NCBI RefSeq assembly: GCF_000009265.1
Contig: NC_008380.1
Span: 2,361,501-2,425,500 of the forward strand
Reading direction: 5' to 3'
From: Rhizobium johnstonii 3841
GTDB lineage: Bacteria > Pseudomonadota > Alphaproteobacteria > Rhizobiales > Rhizobiaceae
DNA length: 64,000 bases
Notes under the pieces: model-generated
Databases searched by the model: none
What the model saw: only the letters and a program-made list of their open reading frames with translations
What the model was told of the DNA's origin: nothing
Position numbers and translations under genes: made by a program
Shown: piece after piece, positions 47,330 to 56,641 of the stretch
Layout: every line of letters starts with the position of its first letter
Position numbering within the stretch: the stretch's first letter is position 1

Positions 47330-48169
47330 TCACTCCGCCACGATCGCCCTTTCAATCGCTTTCGCCGCCTGCCAGATTTCCTCCATGCGTTCGAGACTGG
47401 CTGCCTCCAGCGTCTCGCCTTCTGCTTCAAGAACCCGTTCTATATGGCTGAACCGGCGCCGGAATTTCGTATTCGTTCCGCGCACTGCCTGCTCCGGATC
47501 GGCCTTCACATGTCGTCCGATATTGACGACCGCGAAGATCAGGTCGCCGAGCTCGTCGCTGACCTTTGCCTGATCGCCTTCGCGAAGGGCTGCCCGCAAT
47601 TCGCCGATCTCCTCCTCGATCTTGTCGAGGATAGGCTCCGGCGCTGACCAGTCGAAGCCGACTTTGGCGGCGCGTTCCTGCAGCTTCAGCGCTTCCGTCA
47701 AAGCCGGGAAGCTGCGCTGTACGGAGCCGAGGAAGCCGCTGTTGAAGTCCTCGGTCAGGCCACGCCGTGACCGCCGCTCGGCGCGCTCGCGTTTCTCCGC
47801 CTGCTTGATCTCGTCCCATTGTATCTTCACCGCGTCCGGCGTATCCGCCGCCGAGCGGGCAAAGACGTGCGGGTGGCGGCGGATCATCTTGGCGGTGATG
47901 GCGTTGACCACGTCGCCGAAGGAAAATTCCCCGGCCTCCTCGGCCATGCGGGCATGAAAGACCACCTGCAGCAGCAGGTCGCCCAACTCATCGCAGAGGT
48001 CGTCCATATCGCCGCGCTCGATCGCGTCGGAGACCTCATAGGCCTCCTCGATCGTATAGGGCTTGATCGTCTCGAAATTCTGCACGATGTCCCAGGGGCA
48101 GCCGGTTTCGGGATGGCGCAGCGCCGCCATGATCTCGATCAGCCGCGAAATGTCTTTGGAAGGTTGCAT
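47330..48169 (-). CDS. mazG: Nucleoside triphosphate pyrophosphohydrolase MazG
   Basis: 279 residues with two MazG domains. First: LRHPETGCPWDIVQNFETIKPYTIEEAYEV and DELGDLLLQVVFHARMA; second: DKIEEEIGELRAAL and DELGDLIFAVVNIGRHV. Each carries the E-x-x-E-(x)-E-x-x-D metal motif. Hydrolyses dNTPs/NTPs to monophosphates, sanitising pools or lowering alarmone response. Convergent with hflX. Confidence 0.96.
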   Translation of the reverse strand: MQPSKDISRLIEIMAALRHPETGCPWDIVQNFETIKPYTIEEAYEVSDAIERGDMDDLCDELGDLLLQVVFHARMAEEAGEFSFGDVVNAITAKMIRRHPHVFARSAADTPDAVKIQWDEIKQAEKRERAERRSRRGLTEDFNSGFLGSVQRSFPALTEALKLQERAAKVGFDWSAPEPILDKIEEEIGELRAALREGDQAKVSDELGDLIFAVVNIGRHVKADPEQAVRGTNTKFRRRFSHIERVLEAEGETLEAASLERMEEIWQAAKAIERAIVAE

Positions 48170-48219
48170 GTTGCCTCGGTTCAGCAGGCTTAAGGTCGGT
48201 GGGCTCAGTTCAGGGGCCC

Positions 48220-48807
48220 TCAGTTCAGGGGGATGTCGTTGGCGCTCTTCGACGACTGATAGCTGGTCGACAGCGCGTCGTAGCGCGCCTTGATGCGGGC
48301 AGTCTGTGTCTTCAGCGCGGTCTTCAGCAGAGCCTCTTCGGTCTCGACCAGATCGGCGATGGCAAAACTGTTCCAGAAGGCGTTTTGCCTGCGGTAGCCG
48401 CCGGGTTCAAGCCCGAAGACCTCCTTCAGGATCTTCAGGTCGTGCGGAATGGCGAAGGCGTCACGTGAATCCTCGTGGCTGAAAAAATAGTAGAAATTGT
48501 CGAAGCCGGCCCAGGTGATCGCCGACATGCACATGGTGCAGGGTTCGTGCGTCGACAGGAAGATCAGATCCTTGGTCGGCGGCTTGTCGCCGAGCTCGTA
48601 AAAGCGCTTCAGCGTATGGACCTCGCCGTGCCAGAGCGGATTCTCCAGCTCGTTATTGGTCTCGGCGACGACAAGCGAAAGATCGGATTTCCTTAAGATC
48701 GCCGCACCGAACACCTTGTTGCCAAGCGAAACACCACGCTCTGTCAGCGGCAGGATATCCTCTTCCAGGACCGAAAGCAGGCGGGAGGCAATGGTCTTAT
48801 CAGGCAT
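48220..48807 (-). CDS. Nucleoside/cytidine-deaminase-family protein
   Basis: 195 residues. Zinc-site motifs HGEVHTL and STHEPCTMCMSAITWAG match cytidine/deoxycytidylate and guanine deaminases; the proton-shuttling Glu follows the zinc His. The C-terminal ~70 residues are a helical extension. Not a TadA by its longer form and diverged motif spacing; substrate unknown. Stops 50 bp before the mazG start, same direction. Confidence 0.85.
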   Translation of the reverse strand: MPDKTIASRLLSVLEEDILPLTERGVSLGNKVFGAAILRKSDLSLVVAETNNELENPLWHGEVHTLKRFYELGDKPPTKDLIFLSTHEPCTMCMSAITWAGFDNFYYFFSHEDSRDAFAIPHDLKILKEVFGLEPGGYRRQNAFWNSFAIADLVETEEALLKTALKTQTARIKARYDALSTSYQSSKSANDIPLN

Positions 48808-49072
48808 GAAGGCCCTCCAGTTTTCCTCAGTCTATCGCCTTGGCGGCGCGAGTGAAATGCGTCAAGCACCGGTGGACGTCTTTTGTCACAGTCCTTATAC
48901 TGCATTGCAGCAAGCGGGCTGGGAATATGCGGCTTTTTGGCAGCACGGGTGACTTTTCTCAAATCACTGACTGCACGAGCAAAAGAATACCCGCTTGCTT
49001 GGGCTTTCGAATTTCTGTTCCTTCAATCCCTTGTCCATCAAGGGCATATTCCGGCAACCTCGAAGTGGATTG

Positions 49073-50512
49073 ATGATGCCTCCCAGGACTGAACAGCTTT
49101 CGGTATTTCCCGCCTTCTTTCGCGTGGAAGGCTTGAAGACGGCTGTCTTCGGCAATGGCGACGAAGCTTTCGCCAAGGTGCGGCTGCTGCTGAACACAAA
49201 GGCGCGGATCATTGCCTATGCCGACCGGCCGGAAGCCGATTACCACGCCTTCCTGATCGCCAACCGGATCGAGACCGTGCGCGCTGCCTTCTCCGCCGAA
49301 CAGGTCGAGGGTTCAGCGCTCGTCTTCGCCGCAACCGGCAATGAAACCGATGACCGCAGCATCGTCGATGCCGCCCGCGCTACCAGAATTCCGGCCAATG
49401 CCGTCGATCAGCCTGATTACTGCGATTTCTTCACGCCGGCGCTGGTCAATCGCGCCCCCGTCGCCGTTGCGATCGGCACCGAAGGGGCAGGGCCGGTTCT
49501 GGCGCAGATGATCCGCGCGCAGATCGACCAGCTTCTTTCGCCCTCGCTCGGCCGTCTTGCCGGTCTGGCGACGAGCTACCGCAAGGCCGTCGAACAACTG
49601 ATTCCCAGAGGCGTCTCCCGCCGGGTCTTCTGGCGCCGCTTCTTCTCCGGCGCCGTGGCCGATGCGGTCGCCAACGGCAACCTGCCGCAGGCCCGCCATG
49701 CCGCCGACCGGCTGCTGCACGCGATGGACAAGGTCGCCGGCCACGTCTGGCTGGTCGGCGCCGGTCCGGGTGCCGAAGATCTGCTGACGCTGCGTGCCCA
49801 GCGCGTGATGATGGAAGCCGATGTCATCGTCTATGACGCGCTGGTGCCGCAGGCGATCGTTGACATGGGCCGCCGCGATGCCGAGCGGCTTTCCGTCGGC
49901 AAGCGCAAGGGCTGCCACTCGAAGTCGCAGGAAGAAATCAACGACCTGCTGGTCGATCTCGGCCGCCAGGGCAAGCGTGTCGTCCGTCTGAAATCCGGCG
50001 ATCCGCTGGTCTATGGCCGGGCAGGGGAAGAAATGGCGGCACTGCGCGCTGCCGACGTCACCTATGAGGTCGTGCCTGGTATCACCTCGGCTTTCGCCGC
50101 CGCAGCCGATTTCGAGCTGCCGCTGACACTGCGCGGCGTCGCCTCCTCGCTGGTCTTCACCACAGGCCATGATCTAACCGGCGACGTGCTGCCCGATTGG
50201 GCAAGCCTTGCCGTTTCCGGCGCGACGATCGCCGTCTATATGGGCCGCACGGTTGCTGCCTCCGTCGCCGAGCGGCTGATGCAGGCGGGCATTCCGTCTG
50301 AGACCACCGTCGCTGTCATCGAAAATGCCAGCCGCGCCGATCGCCGCCTGCTGCATGGCACGCTCGCCGATCTGCCCGATCTGCAGCGCCGCGACGAGTT
50401 GACCGGGCCTGTCATGGTCATCATCGGCGATGCGGTCGCCGGCGCTAATTTCGAACTGTCCGAGCCCTTGGTGCGCGCAAACGCCCGGCTCGAGGAACTT
50501 GCAAGGAGCTGA
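49073..50512 (+). CDS. cysG: Siroheme synthase (CysG)
   Basis: 479 residues from ATG 49073 (or 49076). N-terminal precorrin-2 dehydrogenase/ferrochelatase (about 8-215; LSVFPAFFRVEGLKTAVFGNGDEAFAKVRLL), then uroporphyrinogen-III methyltransferase (about 225-465; LVGAGPGAEDLLTLRAQRVMMEADVIVYDALV, GDPLVYGRAGEE). It makes the siroheme used by the sulfite reductase two genes downstream. The next gene starts 2 bp after its stop. Confidence 0.96.
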   Translation: MMPPRTEQLSVFPAFFRVEGLKTAVFGNGDEAFAKVRLLLNTKARIIAYADRPEADYHAFLIANRIETVRAAFSAEQVEGSALVFAATGNETDDRSIVDAARATRIPANAVDQPDYCDFFTPALVNRAPVAVAIGTEGAGPVLAQMIRAQIDQLLSPSLGRLAGLATSYRKAVEQLIPRGVSRRVFWRRFFSGAVADAVANGNLPQARHAADRLLHAMDKVAGHVWLVGAGPGAEDLLTLRAQRVMMEADVIVYDALVPQAIVDMGRRDAERLSVGKRKGCHSKSQEEINDLLVDLGRQGKRVVRLKSGDPLVYGRAGEEMAALRAADVTYEVVPGITSAFAAAADFELPLTLRGVASSLVFTTGHDLTGDVLPDWASLAVSGATIAVYMGRTVAASVAERLMQAGIPSETTVAVIENASRADRRLLHGTLADLPDLQRRDELTGPVMVIIGDAVAGANFELSEPLVRANARLEELARS

Positions 50513-50514
50513 AT

Positions 50515-50829
50515 ATGGGTGACAAGGTTCTGACCGCCAACCGGCTGACGGACGGCATTGCCGTCTGGCTGGATGCGAACGGCAAGTGGTCCACCTCGCT
50601 GCAGGAGGCGCTTGTTGCCCGTCATGCCGAGGCCGTCGCTGCGCTGGAGGCGATCGGCAAGAAATCCTATGCCGACAACGAGGTCGTTGACGTCGCCGTC
50701 GTCGACGTTCAGGAAACCAACGGCATTCTCTGGCCGCTTCGCCTTCGCGAGCGCATCCGTGCACAAGGCCCGACCATGGAATATGCCCCGGGCTACGCTC
50801 CTGCCGATCCCGAATTCATTGCAGTCTGA
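50515..50829 (+). CDS. DUF2849 protein in the sulfite-reduction operon
   Basis: 104 residues. KVLTANRLTDGIAVWLDANGKWSTSL ... YAPGYAPADPEFIAV is the DUF2849 pattern, found between cysG and cysI in many alphaproteobacteria. Soluble, no catalytic motif recognised; its fixed position suggests an accessory or electron-delivery role in sulfite reduction. Spaced 2 bp from cysG and 8 bp from cysI. Confidence 0.88.
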   Translation: MGDKVLTANRLTDGIAVWLDANGKWSTSLQEALVARHAEAVAALEAIGKKSYADNEVVDVAVVDVQETNGILWPLRLRERIRAQGPTMEYAPGYAPADPEFIAV

Positions 50830-50837
50830 GGAAGACG

Positions 50838-52508
50838 ATGTACCGTTACGACGAATTTGACCATGCCTTTGTTACCGAGCGCGTCGAGCAGTTTCGCGAT
50901 CAGGTCGAGCGCCGCCTTTCCGGCGAGCTCGCCGAGGACGCGTTCAAGCCGCTGCGCCTGATGAACGGCGTCTACCTGCAGCTCCACGCCTACATGCTGC
51001 GCATCGCCATTCCCTATGGCACGCTGAGCTCGCGCCAGCTGCGCATGCTCGCCCATATCGCCCGCACCTATGACCGCGGCTATGGCCACTTCACCACGCG
51101 CCAGAACCTGCAGTTCAACTGGCCGAAACTGTGCGATATTCCCGATGCGCTGGCCGACCTTGCCAGCGTCGAGATGCATGCGCTGCAGACCTCGGGCAAC
51201 TGCATCAGAAACGTCACGGCCGATCACTTCGCCGGTGCCGCCGCCGATGAGATCGCCGATCCGCGTCCTTACGCTGAAATCCTGCGCCAGTGGTCGTCGG
51301 TCCACCCGGAATTCTCCTTCCTGCCGCGCAAGTTCAAGATCGCCGTCACCGGCGCCGAGCGCGACCGCGCCGCAATCCAGGTCCATGATATCGGCCTGCA
51401 CGTGAAGAAGAACGACAAGGGCGAGATCGGCTTTGCCGTCTATGTCGGCGGTGGCCAGGGCCGTACGCCGATGATCGCCAAGCTGATCCGCGACTTCCTG
51501 CCCGAGGAAGACCTGCTCTCCTACACCACGGCAATCGTGCGCGTGTACAATCTGCACGGCCGCCGCGACAACAAATACAAGGCCCGCATCAAGATCCTCG
51601 TGCACGAAACCGGCACCGAGGAGCTGACGCGCCAGGTGGAAGCCGAATTCGCCGCGCTGAAGGATACCGAGCTCAAGCTGCCGGAAAAGGACGTCCAGTC
51701 GATTGCTGCCTATTTCGCGCCGCCTGATCTGCCCCAGCGCGCCGAAGGCTGGGAAAACCTTGCCCGCTGGAAGAAGGCCGATTCCGGTTTCTCCCGCTGG
51801 GTCCAGCAAAACGTGCAGCCGCACAAGAACCCCGATTACGGCATGGTGACGATCTCGCTGAAGCCGATCGGCGGCATTCCGGGCGACGCTTCCGATGCGC
51901 AGATGGATGCGATTGCCGATCTTGCCGAGGAATATGCCTTCGACGAAATTCGCGTCAGCCATGAGCAGAACCTGATCCTGCCGCATGTGGCGCTCGCCGA
52001 TCTCGAGGCCGTCTATCGCGGCCTCGTCGCCATCAATCTCGCCGAAGCCAATGCCGGCCTGATCACCGATATTATTGCCTGTCCCGGGCTGGACTACTGC
52101 GCGCTCGCCAATGCGCGCTCCATTCCGTTGGCGCAGGAAATCTCCCGCCGCTTCGGCAATGCCGAGCGCCAGGCCGAGATCGGCGAGCTGAAGATCAAGA
52201 TCTCCGGCTGCATCAATGCCTGCGGCCATCACCATGTCGGCCATATCGGCCTGCTCGGTGTGGAGAAGAAGGGCGCCGAACTCTACCAGATCACGCTCGG
52301 CGGCTCCGGCGACGAACATACCTCGATCGGCGAAATCATCGGCCGCGGCTTCGAGCCGGACCGGGTGACGGACGCGATCGAGACGATTGTCGACACCTAT
52401 CTCGGCCTGCGCCTCGATCATTCCGAGAACTTCCTCGCCGCCTATCGCCGCGTCGGACCGCAGCCGTTCAAGACTGCGCTCTACGGCTCGGCCGCCGAAG
52501 CGGCATAA
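50838..52508 (+). CDS. cysI: Sulfite reductase hemoprotein (nitrite/sulfite reductase family)
   Basis: 556 residues. Two ferredoxin-like halves (LPYG-like MRIAIPYGTLSSRQLRMLAHIA; TTRQNLQFNWPKL) and the C-terminal siroheme/4Fe-4S ligands CPGLDYC ... SGCINACGHHHVGHIGLLG (C-x5-C and C-x3-C). It reduces sulfite to sulfide for cysteine synthesis. No CysJ flavoprotein lies in the operon, so electrons presumably come from ferredoxin. Next gene 7 bp downstream. Confidence 0.95.
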   Translation: MYRYDEFDHAFVTERVEQFRDQVERRLSGELAEDAFKPLRLMNGVYLQLHAYMLRIAIPYGTLSSRQLRMLAHIARTYDRGYGHFTTRQNLQFNWPKLCDIPDALADLASVEMHALQTSGNCIRNVTADHFAGAAADEIADPRPYAEILRQWSSVHPEFSFLPRKFKIAVTGAERDRAAIQVHDIGLHVKKNDKGEIGFAVYVGGGQGRTPMIAKLIRDFLPEEDLLSYTTAIVRVYNLHGRRDNKYKARIKILVHETGTEELTRQVEAEFAALKDTELKLPEKDVQSIAAYFAPPDLPQRAEGWENLARWKKADSGFSRWVQQNVQPHKNPDYGMVTISLKPIGGIPGDASDAQMDAIADLAEEYAFDEIRVSHEQNLILPHVALADLEAVYRGLVAINLAEANAGLITDIIACPGLDYCALANARSIPLAQEISRRFGNAERQAEIGELKIKISGCINACGHHHVGHIGLLGVEKKGAELYQITLGGSGDEHTSIGEIIGRGFEPDRVTDAIETIVDTYLGLRLDHSENFLAAYRRVGPQPFKTALYGSAAEAA

Positions 52509-52515
52509 GGAGGGG

Positions 52516-53031
52516 ATGATGACGAAGATCTGGAGAGAAACCGGTTTTGTCGAAAACGATCCCTGGGTGATCGAGACCGACGAGGTGAAGGCGACCGAGG
52601 AGCAAAAGCCGCTGCTCGGTCTCGACGAACTGATCGCCAAGGCCGACGAAAGCAACGATGTCGGCCTCGGCGTGCTGATTAAGCCGGCCGACGACGTGCG
52701 CCGGCTGGAGCCTTATCTCTATCGCCTCGAAATCGTTGCGGTCGCCTTTCCGGCTTTCAACGACGGCCGCGCCTTCAGCCATGCCTCGCTGCTGCGCCAG
52801 CGCCTCGGCTACACCAACGAACTGCGCGCCGTTGGTGACGTGCTGATCGATCAGGTGCCGCTGATGCTGCGCGTCGGCATCGACAGCTTTTCGGTCACCA
52901 ACGCCACTGCGCTGAAGCGTCTTTCCGAAAACCGTCTTCCCGCCATTCCCCATCATTATCAGCCGGCGGTGCGTGACGCCGAAGCGGGCAAGGGCTATAG
53001 TTGGCGCCGTCAGGCGAAGCCGGCCGCATGA
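52516..53031 (+). CDS. DUF934 protein, sulfite-assimilation operon
   Basis: 171 residues from the ATG at 52516 (AAGGAGGGG upstream). Middle segment VGLGVLIKPADDVRRLEPYLYRLEIVAVAFPAFNDGRAFSHASLLRQRLGY matches DUF934. The family is consistently encoded after cysI in proteobacteria. It has no metal or cofactor motif I can name; a scaffold or electron-transfer accessory role is inferred from context. Confidence 0.88.
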   Translation: MMTKIWRETGFVENDPWVIETDEVKATEEQKPLLGLDELIAKADESNDVGLGVLIKPADDVRRLEPYLYRLEIVAVAFPAFNDGRAFSHASLLRQRLGYTNELRAVGDVLIDQVPLMLRVGIDSFSVTNATALKRLSENRLPAIPHHYQPAVRDAEAGKGYSWRRQAKPAA

Positions 53032-53069
53032 GCGACCGGTTCGTCCTCGTTTGATGACGGAACGGTAGC

Positions 53070-54281
53070 ATGAAGACATTCGAAGTGGCGGTAATCGGTG
53101 GCGGTCTGGCCGGCATGATTGCCGCAATCGCGCTGGCGCGCGGCGGCCGCAGCGTGGCGCTGGTGGCACCCCTCGCTCCGAAAGAGGATCGGCGCACCAC
53201 GGCGCTGATGGATCAGTCGATCCGCTTCCTCGATCGCCTGGCGCTCTGGGAAAAACTCCGCCCCGCAGCCGCCCCTCTCACCAGCATGCGCATCGTCGAC
53301 GGCACCGATCGGCTGCTGCGCGCGCCGACCACCACCTTTCGCGCGGCCGAGGTCGGCCTCGATGCCTTCGGCTACAATTTCCCCAACAAGGCGCTGACCG
53401 GCATTCTCGAAGAGGCCGCGGCCGGCGAGGGCAATATTACCCGCTCCACCGATATGGCCGAATCGATCGAAATATCGGCCGAGGCCGTCTCGATCACGCT
53501 GGCCGGCGGCGAGACGCTGTCGGCCGATTTTGCCGTCGGCGCCGATGGCCGCGGCTCGAAGCTGCGCGAGACATCAGGCATTGCCGTGCGCAACTGGTCC
53601 TATCCGCAAGCGGCCATGGTGCTGAATTTCGCCCATTCGCTGCCGCACCAGAACATCTCGACCGAATTCCACACCAAACATGGCCCCTTCACCCAGGTTC
53701 CGCTGCCGGGAAGCCGCTCCAGCCTGGTCTGGGTGCAGGATCCGGCCGACGCGGCGAGCCGCATGGAATTGCCGCTTGCCGAGCTCGGCGCTCTCGTCGA
53801 GGCGCGCATGCAATCCATGCTCGGCAAGGTTGACGTCGAGGAGGGCGTCCAGGTCTGGCCGCTCTCCGGCATGATGGCGCATCGCTTCGGCAAGGGGCGC
53901 ATCGCGCTGATCGGTGAGGCCGCCCATGTCTTCCCGCCGATCGGGGCGCAGGGGCTGAACCTCAGCCTGCGCGATATCATGGCGCTTGCCGATATCCTCT
54001 GCGACCGGGCGGAATTGCCGGTGCCGGCCGATGCCGGCGAAAGCTTCGACCGCAGGCGCCGCGCCGACATCATGACGCGCACGGCCAGTGTCGATCTTCT
54101 TAACCGCTCGCTGCTTTCGGATTTCCTGCCCGTCCAGATGCTGCGCGCTGCCGGCCTGCATATCCTCTCGGCCATACCGCCGCTGCGCAATATCGTCATG
54201 CGCGAGGGCATCGAGCCCGGCCGCGGCTTCCGCGATATTCCGGAGGCGCTACGGGAAAAGCTGAAGCGGAAGAAGGCCTGA
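53070..54281 (+). CDS. UbiH/UbiF-family FAD-dependent hydroxylase
   Basis: 403 residues. FAD-binding GGGLAGMIAAIALARGG, DG motif VGADGRGSKLRETSGI and the second FAD motif ALIGEAAHVFPPIGAQGLNLSLRDIMAL are those of the ubiquinone-biosynthesis hydroxylases. Probably hydroxylates the quinone ring in ubiquinone synthesis; the exact position (Ubi H, F, I or L type) is not decidable by eye. Its end overlaps the convergent AEC gene by 33 bp. Confidence 0.9.
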   Translation: MKTFEVAVIGGGLAGMIAAIALARGGRSVALVAPLAPKEDRRTTALMDQSIRFLDRLALWEKLRPAAAPLTSMRIVDGTDRLLRAPTTTFRAAEVGLDAFGYNFPNKALTGILEEAAAGEGNITRSTDMAESIEISAEAVSITLAGGETLSADFAVGADGRGSKLRETSGIAVRNWSYPQAAMVLNFAHSLPHQNISTEFHTKHGPFTQVPLPGSRSSLVWVQDPADAASRMELPLAELGALVEARMQSMLGKVDVEEGVQVWPLSGMMAHRFGKGRIALIGEAAHVFPPIGAQGLNLSLRDIMALADILCDRAELPVPADAGESFDRRRRADIMTRTASVDLLNRSLLSDFLPVQMLRAAGLHILSAIPPLRNIVMREGIEPGRGFRDIPEALREKLKRKKA

Positions 54282-55211
54282 TCGGATCACGATCAGCCAG
54301 AGCGAAACAGTGACCACCGAAAACACCGTCGTGATCAGGATCGTCGCCGAGGCGCGCTCCTGCCAGACACCATATTGCTGGCCGATGACGAAGACGTTGG
54401 TCGCCGTCGGCAGTGAGGCGAGCAGCACGGCGGCCTGGATCCAGACCGGCTCGAAGCCGCCGACCGCCGTCAGCGCAACGAAAACCGCGATCGGATGCAG
54501 GATGAGCTTCGCCGGCACGATATAGGAGATCTCAGCCGGGATCCGCTTCAGCGGCCGCAGCGCCAGCGTCACGCCCATGGCAAAGAGCGCACAGGGAGCC
54601 GCCGCCTGGGCGAGATAGTCGACGAGGCGCTGAAACGCCAGCGGCGGGTCGATGTGCAAGGCAGCCACGGCAAAGCCAAGCGTCATCGACAGGATGAAGG
54701 GATGCAGCGCGACCTTTCGCACGATATCGGCGATGAGCCGGCGGGCTGAACGCTTGTCGTCGCCGGCTGCCGCCATCAGCGCTGGCGCCATGATGAAATG
54801 CAGCGCGTTTTCGAAGCAGATGATCAGCGCCACCGGCACGGCTGCGCCTTCGCCGAGCGCCAAGAGTGCCAGGCCTGGCCCCATATAGCCGATATTGCCA
54901 TAGGCGCCGGCAAAGGACTGGATAGTGCAATCGGCCAGCGAATTGCCGCGCAAGAGACGGCCGATGACGAAAAGCAGGATGAAGACCGCATAGGTCGCCG
55001 CAATATCGGTGACGATGAAGTCGACGCGCGTCAGCTCTTCGATCGGCGTGCGCGAGACGAGCTTGAAGAACAGAGCGGGCAGGGCGGCGTAAATGATGAA
55101 GGTGTTCAGCCAGCCGAGTGCTTCGGCTGGCTGCTTCGTCGCCTTGGCGGCGATGTAACCGATCAGGATCAGGCCGAAGAACGGCAATAGCAGGCTGACG
55201 ATATCGGCCAA
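54249..55211 (-). CDS. AEC-family (auxin efflux carrier-like) transporter
   Basis: 320 residues with about ten membrane spans in two halves. N-terminal LLPFFGLILIGYIAAK and central FAGAYGNIGYMGPGLALLALG, C-terminal LPTATNVFVIGQQYG are typical AEC/MdcF features. Probably exports a carboxylate or similar anion. It overlaps the ubiH-like gene tail-to-tail. No further partner nearby. Confidence 0.88.
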   Translation of the reverse strand: MADIVSLLLPFFGLILIGYIAAKATKQPAEALGWLNTFIIYAALPALFFKLVSRTPIEELTRVDFIVTDIAATYAVFILLFVIGRLLRGNSLADCTIQSFAGAYGNIGYMGPGLALLALGEGAAVPVALIICFENALHFIMAPALMAAAGDDKRSARRLIADIVRKVALHPFILSMTLGFAVAALHIDPPLAFQRLVDYLAQAAAPCALFAMGVTLALRPLKRIPAEISYIVPAKLILHPIAVFVALTAVGGFEPVWIQAAVLLASLPTATNVFVIGQQYGVWQERASATILITTVFSVVTVSLWLIVIRSGLLPLQLFP

Positions 55212-55260
55212 GAGGTCTTCCAGAGCGCGGGGATGATCGGCGGGTCAGGATCTGACTTAA

Positions 55261-55372
55261 GCAATTCCAGCAAAAGTGTGTAGCGGTTTTTCGTCCGGAA
55301 TTGCGCAGAAACAAGAGCAATTCCAGCAAAACTGTGTAGTGGTTTAGCGTTCGGAATTGCTCAAAAACAAAC
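55261..55372. repeat. Two tandem copies of a 56-bp rhizobial hairpin repeat
   Basis: Units start at 55261 and 55317. Each begins GCAATTCCAGCAAAA and ends with GGAATTGC, so each folds as a hairpin with 8-bp arms around about 30 bases; the two differ at only a few positions. Similar sequences are common between Rhizobium genes. It lies upstream of the AEC gene, in the 224-bp gap to the MBL gene. Confidence 0.8.
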
Positions 55373-55375
55373 CAG

Positions 55376-55414
55376 TAGAGCGTGGACTCATTCACGCGAT
55401 GAGTACACGCTCTA
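55376..55414. terminator. Long hairpin downstream of MBL-fold gene
   Basis: TAGAGCGTG (55376-55384) pairs with CACGCTCTA (55406-55414), extended inside by GACTCAT/ATGAGT with one bulge. It lies 21 bp after the stop of the MBL-fold gene (minus strand) and probably marks its transcript end. Confidence 0.5.
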
Positions 55415-55435
55415 AGATCCCAATCCAGCAAGCGA

Positions 55436-56371
55436 TCAGTAGTCCCAGAAGGCCGCTACCCAGCGAAAGGCGTCGCCGTCGGTCGCCACCCGACCGACAG
55501 ACGGGAACGGCAGGTGAGTGGCCACCAGCTGCTCGCCGGTATCCGCCAGTTCCCGCAGAAGACGGAGGCGAACGCGCGCCGCCTCCTCGGGGTCGTGTTC
55601 GAAGCCATTGTACCAGTCGGGGTGTTCGAACCCGACCGCGAACACGGCGTCGCCGGCAAACATCAGCCTGTCGCCGCCGGACGCCAGGCGGATCACGCTG
55701 TGCCCGGGCGTGTGGCCGCCGGTGCGATGGACGACCACGCCCGGCGCCACCTCGTACTCGTCATCGAACAGCCTGAAATGGCTGCGATACTCTTCGGCGA
55801 ACCGCTTGGCGGTCGCCCGAAGCGCGTCCGGGAACCCCGGCGGCATGGAGACCCGGGAGAAATCGGGCGCCTCCCAGAACTTGACCTCGGCGGCGGCCAC
55901 GTGGATCCGCAGGTCCGGACGCAGCTGGTCCTTCACCCCGTCGACGAGCAGCCCGCCAATATGGTCCATGTGCATATGGGTCAGCACCACGTCGGTCACC
56001 GACGCAAGATCGATGCCGGCCGCCTCCAGTCGCTTGATCAGCTGCCCGGCCCGCGGCAGGTGCAAGTCCGGGTCGATCCCCAGCCCGGCGTCGAGCAGTA
56101 TGGTCTGGTCGCCGCTGCGCACCACGACCACGTTCAGCGCCCAGTCGAAAGCATCCGCTGGCAGGAACATGTCTTTCAGCCAGGTCGCTCGGACGGCGGG
56201 ATCGATGTTGTGTCCCAGCATCGCGGTAGGGAGCGGTAGCACTCCATCGCTGACCACCAGCACCTCAATCTCGCCGATCCGCACTGCGTAGCGCGACGGA
56301 ACCAATTCGTCCAGCCGAGGTCTGCCGGTGTGTGCGGTGTTTTCCAGGCTCATCTTTGTCTCAAGGTTCAT
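55436..56371 (-). CDS. MBL-fold metallo-hydrolase
   Basis: 311 residues. Zinc-binding HMHMDHIGG, further His in GGHTPGHSVI, Asp in FAGDAVF and the last His in VATHLPFPS, so the dinuclear metallo-beta-lactamase site is complete. The size and TILLDAGLG start resemble lactonase-like or methyl-parathion-hydrolase-like members. Substrate unknown. GGAGACGAAC precedes the ATG. First of a set of catabolic/detoxifying enzymes in 55-64 kb. Confidence 0.88.
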   Translation of the reverse strand: MNLETKMSLENTAHTGRPRLDELVPSRYAVRIGEIEVLVVSDGVLPLPTAMLGHNIDPAVRATWLKDMFLPADAFDWALNVVVVRSGDQTILLDAGLGIDPDLHLPRAGQLIKRLEAAGIDLASVTDVVLTHMHMDHIGGLLVDGVKDQLRPDLRIHVAAAEVKFWEAPDFSRVSMPPGFPDALRATAKRFAEEYRSHFRLFDDEYEVAPGVVVHRTGGHTPGHSVIRLASGGDRLMFAGDAVFAVGFEHPDWYNGFEHDPEEAARVRLRLLRELADTGEQLVATHLPFPSVGRVATDGDAFRWVAAFWDY

Positions 56372-56641
56372 GTTCGTCTCCTTCTGACCGCCGCCTTAAA
56401 CACGGCATCGACGAGGCTACATGGAGGCGTGTTTGCGATCGATTGGTCGAGGGACAAGGACGAGTGGGGCCGAGGGACAGGGCAAGCCATACCACGGCAT
56501 AGGTGCAGGCCTCGCTTTTTGCTGCCGGCGTGGTGCTGATGGGGGCGGCGTCGATCAGATCGGCGAACGCGGCAAGCCTGCTACCGCCATTTCTCGATGA
56601 GAAATTCCGAAGACGGTGCAGTGGCCGGTCGGTAAAGTCCG

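Noticed and set aside
50793..52655. 620-residue minus-strand open frame opposite cysI
   Set aside because: The plus strand has the complete sulfite reductase ligands; the minus frame is a codon-bias shadow.
55261..55372. Two-copy tandem repeat considered as a CRISPR remnant
   Set aside because: Copies are directly adjacent with no spacer, each folds on itself, and no cas gene is near; it is a rhizobial intergenic hairpin repeat.
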